In this document: positions 59,160-64,000 of the stretch, in pieces
How positions within the stretch are numbered: position 1 is the stretch's first letter
How the letters are laid out: each line of letters starts with the position of its first letter
NCBI RefSeq assembly: GCF_000204055.1
Contig: NW_006768773.1
Coordinates: 651,879 to 715,878, forward strand
Direction: 5' to 3'
DNA: 64,000 nucleotides
Source of the DNA: Melampsora larici-populina 98AG31
Lineage: Eukaryota > Basidiomycota > Pucciniomycetes > Pucciniales > Melampsoraceae
Notes under the pieces: model-generated
Told to the model about the DNA's origin: nothing
Database searches by the model: none
What the model saw: the letters and a program-made list of their open reading frames with translations, nothing else
Program-made: the position numbers and the translations under genes

Positions 59160-60397
59160 TGGTCAAACCTTATCTTTCTGATCTCAATCTGTCACCTTTA
59201 TCCTTTCAATACTCCAATCTCCTACAAACACGTGTCCCAACCTTTAATATGTTCATGATCTGTTGTTCAAGTTTGGTATGAACAAGTAGCAAAACTCGAC
59301 CTCTCACTTCAACATCTTTCCTCATCTGTCATCGTTCGCCCTAGGGCACTCAACATACCTTCTTTGCTGTTCCTCTGTCTGAGCTTTGGTCTCCCTGAGC
59401 ACGAGCCTTGCAGAATTTGTTTGACTTTCGTTTCAAGGGTGTAGCGTGCTACTATGAACCTCTCCATCTGCTCGTATATCTCAACCTGTGGAAGGGATGG
59501 GTAGAATTTTTGATTTTTACTTTCATCCCTTTGGGTTACTACTCTCAAACACACCTACTCTAATCCGATCCCGTGCCTAACTGTTCATGCGTCGCCTAAG
59601 TCCTGGAAGAAATCATGTGTTTTATTTGAAGCTCTTTCAACTCTTGCTCTGTTTGATCATCACCACCACCACCACTCATAGGACATGTCATCTATATCTC
59701 TTGCATATTGCTCACATATCTTTCTCTCGTTATATTCCTTTGTCTCTTTTTTGATTTTTTCCTTTTTTTCTCCTTCTACCTCCCTCCCTCGATCCGTCTT
59801 CTCTCTCTCTTTTTTTTTCTTTTTTCTTTTTCGCAATCCTCATTATTGTTTATTTGTCATGTTGTACCTTTTTTTTTCTTGACTCCTTTTTTCTGAGGGT
59901 TTTGTTTTTTGCCAGGGAAATTGAGATGAAGTTTTTTTTTTTTGACTCTGATGGGTGGTTTTTGGGTGATTTGTTTAACAAGTTCTTTTTTCTTTGATAA
60001 TGTCCTACATATCTAGATTAAAGACTTTATTTTATAAGAATCAAATCAAGGGCTGATTGTTTGGGTGTTTGGGTGTTTTTTTTCTTCTCATGTGTCTTTT
60101 TTTTTTGTATGATTGACGATTTTTTTTTATCTTTGAAGAAGAGTAGAATTTAATGGAATGTCTTTTGTTGTTATGATAATTTTAAATACATTTTTGATAA
60201 GTAAGAAAAAAAAAACCTCTATTTTGTTTTTGTCTTTATTTTTTTTAGTTTTCAGTTGTTTTTTTTTTTCCTTTTTTCATTCTATCTATATGATGATGAA
60301 TGATGAAGATATTTATATATATATATATTTTTTTGTAATTTTTCTTTTTTCAACCCAGTTTTTTTGGTTTTTCTAAAATTAATGTCATGGTTGCAAT
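59160..60397. other. 3' flank of the G-alpha gene, T-rich low-complexity DNA
   Basis: Runs of T and CTT from about 59730 to 60370 (plus a TATATATATATATA tract near 60316) make the frames there meaningless. No gene is supported. Confidence 0.5.
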
Positions 60398-61356
60398 AAG
60401 GGTACACAAACCTACAACCCAACATGAAAACCCATGTAAAAAACCCGTGACAACCCATCTGAATTTCTGATTTTTTTGACGGGTTTTTTTTAAGGGTTGC
60501 CCTCGAAAGGTTTGAGCGCCCCAACCCAACCCATCCCATCCCATCCAAGATGTAGCAACTCTCAGCCGCGAGCAACTCCTGTCAATTCTTGTTCTACTTC
60601 ACCTCTCTCTTCTTGCATCCACCTTAGCCATAACTCCACCCAATACCCTTTCCTTCAAAACTTGATTGCTTGTGTAATACATGTCTTTTCAAATCGAATC
60701 GATTTATTTCAATGACTTGAAATTGCACAATTTGAACCAAACCCGTGTCAGACAGACGGACAGAGATCTTTGAAGTAATAAAAAAAAGCATCATAACACA
60801 CACAATTTCTTTTTAAATTCAAAGACTTCTTTGAAGCCTTCGGAAAGAGAAACTGCGAGAAATGAGACGAGTTGGATATCCTCAATGATCACATAGTACT
60901 CGTTTTAAATTTATTTTGATTGATCTCGATTTCTTTTTAAATTCAAAGGTAATTTTTTGAAGCCTTCAGAAACAGAAACGACAAGAAATGAGACAATTTG
61001 GATATCTTCCATTGACAATAACCAAATTGTACTTGATTCAAGTCAATTTTGATTGCTCTTGATGTCCTTGATCACAATAATGGGCCCTTGGCCGTTGCCA
61101 ACCCGCTGGAGAATGGGTAACATTTGAAGGAGGCAGAGTTGGTGTGGAGATGAGATTATTTTGTGAATTGATTTGGATGTGTGGTGTTGGTGAGGAAGGG
61201 GTGAGTCCATGGGTAATGATTTTTTCCAACGGGTGATCAGATTTGGCCAATTTCAACCCATCAAAAAAAACCCGTCAAAAAAATCAAAAATTCAGATGGG
61301 TTGTCACGGGTTTTTTACATGGGTTTTCATGTCGGTTTGTAGGTTTGTGTACCCTT
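60398..61356. mobile_element. 959-bp TIR element with ~105-bp inverted ends
   Basis: Ends AAGGGTACACAAACCTACAA and the complement, matching over ~105 bp with few differences (ACCCATGTAAAAAACCCGTG inside both). AAT flanks both sides (60395-60397 and 61357-61359). Two diverged ~125-bp units (60806-60930 and 60935-61060, with TTTCTTTTTAAATTCAAAG and GAGAAATGAGAC or close) form a tandem pair inside. No transposase. Confidence 0.88.
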
Positions 61357-61921
61357 AATGTTTTTCTTTTGCCAAATCTTTTTTTTTTGCAGTTGGAAGT
61401 ACATGACTGGTTTTTAGGAATAGCTATATAGGAGTTTTTGTATTATATATTGGTGTGTAAATTTGAGATGTGAGTTTGAAGAGATATGGATTAGGTTAAA
61501 GTAGGTTGATCTTTATGAAGTTTATTTGTTTCTGATTCTGCTATGTTGAGTTATTTTTGCTTCACCATATCTTACCTTGCAAGCCCAGTGTTGTCAGGTT
61601 TCTGATCACTGCAAAAGTCAGGTATGATCCACTGCCTGTTTCACAACTGCATACCACATTTCTGACACTGATTTGTTGGAATTGTGTATTTCCAGAATGG
61701 CTAGAGTTGCAAGAATTAGTTGATGTTGAAAGTATGGTACCAGTATTGATGTCTTGGACTGTCCAGTAGCTCTGTGAAGGCAAGAGGATTGAACAGGTGT
61801 GAGCCTTCCCAGGTCACTAGTTAGCTCATGGATGATCTGAAGATGGCACACCGTGTACCAAAGAATAGCATCCCTCAGCCTAGCAAAATTCAAACTTAGG
61901 AGAGAATTCTTCTCTTGCTTG
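61357..61921. other. Spacer, no supported feature
   Basis: Overlapping frames on both strands around 61557-61893 have no family signs; their splice status cannot be judged. Confidence 0.35.
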
Positions 61922-61923
61922 TA

Positions 61924-62097
61924 CAGTCAAACCTCTGCAATCCGGTCCTTGAAAATCCGATAACCTCTGATATGCGGTCAAATTTTGGTCCACCAAGCTG
62001 GGTTTTTAGCAGGGAGTTTGACTCTAAAATCCGATAACCTCTGCTATCCGGTCCAAAAGGCTTCCACCAAGCCCACCAGATTTCAGAGGTTTGACTG
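61924..62097. mobile_element. 174-bp pogo-like MITE
   Basis: Ends CAGTCAAACCTCTGMAATC in inverted orientation, TA at 61922-61923 and 62098-62099. AATCCGATAACCTCTG occurs twice inside. Confidence 0.87.
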
Positions 62098-62603
62098 TAG
62101 TTGCAGACAATCATCCAGCAAAACTCAAAGTGCTTCATGAGTGGATTCACCTCATGCACACCACAGACTTCATCAACCTGAAAGGGATCATATCAGGGTA
62201 ATTATAATTGACCAAACTCAACCTGACATGATGTTTGAGAGGAGGATGAGAAAAAGTGAAGAACATAGCCAGTCATTTGTCAAAGTGTGCATGTGCAATG
62301 AATTGATGATCAAACATTGTTTAACATCTTTTGGGTTTGGAATTCAGGTGATGTGTTCAACTGCCTTGAAGTCCTTTTCAAGACCTTGTATCAACATTTA
62401 CAGATTGTGTTTACCTGAGCTAAGAATTTCAGACTGACCAATAGCTGTGTCAGTTTCACTGCAATACATGCAAGTCAAAAGAAATGGAAATAGATTAAAC
62501 ATACTCCATCCAAAGCACCAGATTTTTCACCATCAGAACCCTTGGAGTCTTGGGTCTCTGCAAAAATTCCTACCACAAAAGTCCTGAGTGCTCTAGCAAG
62601 AGA

Positions 62604-63423
62604 TCAGTGTGCATTCTTGGTCTTCAAAGGGTTCTCAAGTATAATAGGGAAACCCATAGTCAAAGTGGCAGGTGCAGTCAAGGTGGATTTGATGAAAGCT
62701 TCAAAGGTGTTGTCAAAGAAGCCAGACACTTTGATTGTCTTTTTATCCTTACTATTATACCCCTTTGAACAGTGGATAGATACCACAATTGAAAGACCTC
62801 CATTGACCCAGGCCTGCCAGAGAGCTTTGGAAACACCAGGGAGTTGTTTGTTGCAAGATGAAGAAAGCTGTGATTTGCAGCTGCTAAAACTCATGTTATT
62901 TGGTTGCAAGGTGGTATAGGTAGGTAATTTTGGAGCTTGGTTGTTGTATTTTGGCTTGGTGGATATGTGTGTATTCAAACAGGGGCCTCTGGGGCTTGAT
63001 TTTGCTTCTCAGGCTTGATTCTTCAAACACAGTTGAAAAAGATTGAAATTTACATCAATTTTCTGTGATTCATTGTGTACATACATCAGGAGTTGAGCTG
63101 ATGGTATCAGGAGCTTGAAAGCTTTTGGTGGCTTGAGCAGGAGGCACAACAATGTCCAAATTGCCAAGAAGTAGTTCTAAAAATAAACAGGATCAGCTAA
63201 TGAATTGATTTCAAAAGATAGAGTCATTTGGTTTCAACAGATCAATTAATGACTTGCCATTGTTGTGGGTCTTGTCAAAGAGACAATTACTGTTCTTGTT
63301 GTTCTCATCAAAGACATAAGTTGGTTTAAAAAAGGTCAAGAGTTTCAGCCAAGGATTTGATTTTCAGATATAAAAACATGACTTACCATTGTTGTTGTTC
63401 TTGTCAAAGAGATGTGAGTCCAT
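62604..63423 (-). CDS. Hypothetical spliced protein (tentative)
   Basis: ATG at 63423 opens exon 1 (63423-63387, MDSHLFDKNNNN), donor GTAAGT; exon 2 (63176-63085) joins in phase (ELLLGNLDIVVPPAQATKSF) and ends at GTATGT. A third coding block reaches 62604 with ordinary protein composition (KALWQAWVNGGLSIVV, KVSGFFDNTFEAFI); its acceptor could not be fixed. A second copy of the exon-1 end (LFDKTHNNG) lies in intron 1 near 63280-63250, followed by GC instead of GT. No family recognised, and surrounding DNA is repetitive, so a decayed copy is possible. Confidence 0.35.
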
Positions 63424-64000
63424 TACAGGGGAATGTCTCTTCAAAAGAGAGCCCCATGAACTGTATGAGGGAGGGCCAGGGGATAAGTTACTGTAAAAGG
63501 TTGAAGAACTGGCTGAGGTGGTGCTTTGCAATGATCAAGAGGTTTCAAATATGAATGGGCTGAAGTGAGTGTTGATCTGAGTGATGAAAGAATCCTATGT
63601 TCTGGTAGAACCAACATTGGGGGTTGGACTACAGCCTAAGAGAGGGCTCCTTGAAGGGGGTATTTGATATGGCAGAGGGATGTAGGGAGGGTTAAAATGA
63701 ATGGATTGATGCTGGGGGAAATACTGGGTGTGTTTAGCTGGACACCCAAGTGGCAGTGGGTGTTTGAAGATAACCTACACCAAGACAAACATTACACCGT
63801 AAGGATTGTGGCTCTATACAGAGTTAAGAACTTGCCTGTTTCTCCCCATGATTCAATCCAGAAGAGCCTGGTGGCTGCAATTTAGGATTGCCTAGCTCAC
63901 AGTGTTGATTTGTTGATTGGTCGGCTTGCTGAATCAATATTTGAGGAATACAAAATCAGTGAAACCATGCAAATAATTGAAGTGGTATAGAGAGGAAGAA
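63424..64000. other. Right edge, no supported feature
   Basis: Short frames only; if the tentative minus-strand gene is real its promoter would be here. Confidence 0.35.

Noticed and set aside
59309..59554. Antisense gene overlapping the 3' end of G-alpha
   Set aside because: Non-ATG start, no splice sites or family signs, and position in a likely 3' untranslated region.
59730..60370. Phe/Leu-rich membrane proteins in T-rich DNA
   Set aside because: Frames arise from T and CTT runs; composition is low-complexity on all frames.

Overview
The window reads as nuclear DNA of a rust fungus (Pucciniales, Basidiomycota). The support is indirect: genes carry many short introns (about 45-120 bp) with GTRAGT donors, there is a DUF6589 gene of the basidiomycete type, secreted proteins have dibasic (Kex2-like) sites, and transposon load is very high with mutations biased to C->T. 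A Melampsora- or Puccinia-like genome is my inference; no sequence here names the species. A run of 100 N at 52293-52392 is an assembly gap.

Layout. 1-4.6 kb: a DUF6589 gene (minus) and a small secreted protein gene with one in-frame stop. 5-15.2 kb: a repeat district with a long-TIR element, a complete but mutated hAT element with 8-bp target duplications, a fold-back element, two TA-flanked MITEs and a 1.5-kb palindrome built of ~175-bp units. 16-20.6 kb: a nuclear-type, acidic-tailed protein gene bracketed by arrays of palindromic CACGTG and CAGATGCATCTG sites, then a Restless-like hAT fragment cut by a Ty3/Gypsy chromovirus (20.6-26.4 kb). 26.4-42.4 kb: nested repeats, including paralogous copies that expose exact insertion boundaries (a 976-bp solo LTR, two copies of a TIR element with 3-bp target duplications, a 2.8-kb AT-rich insertion), and a Tc1 element.

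42.8-59.2 kb holds the ordinary host genes, all on the plus strand: a secreted GH51 alpha-L-arabinofuranosidase (18 exons), a Pho85-type cyclin-dependent kinase (8 exons), a secreted Pro/Thr-rich protein (7 exons, all introns in phase 2, crossing the gap) and a heterotrimeric G-protein alpha subunit (11 exons). I checked exon phases by hand for these four and all close into open frames. Between and after them lie pogo-like and other short TIR elements; a tentative minus-strand gene sits at 62.6-63.4 kb.

Cross-cutting points. All eight in-frame stops found in otherwise readable genes and transposases are TGA; six are explained by CGA->TGA and four of those lie in TCG context, which fits CpG/TCG-directed mutation of repeats. 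Two pogo-like elements that lost their transposase core each keep a short open frame ending in a PCNA-binding-type motif (Q-x-x-I-T-D-F-F). The arabinofuranosidase and the two secreted proteins are what a plant-colonising fungus would export; the kinase and G-alpha are conserved signalling components. The genes do not form an operon or an obvious pathway cluster.
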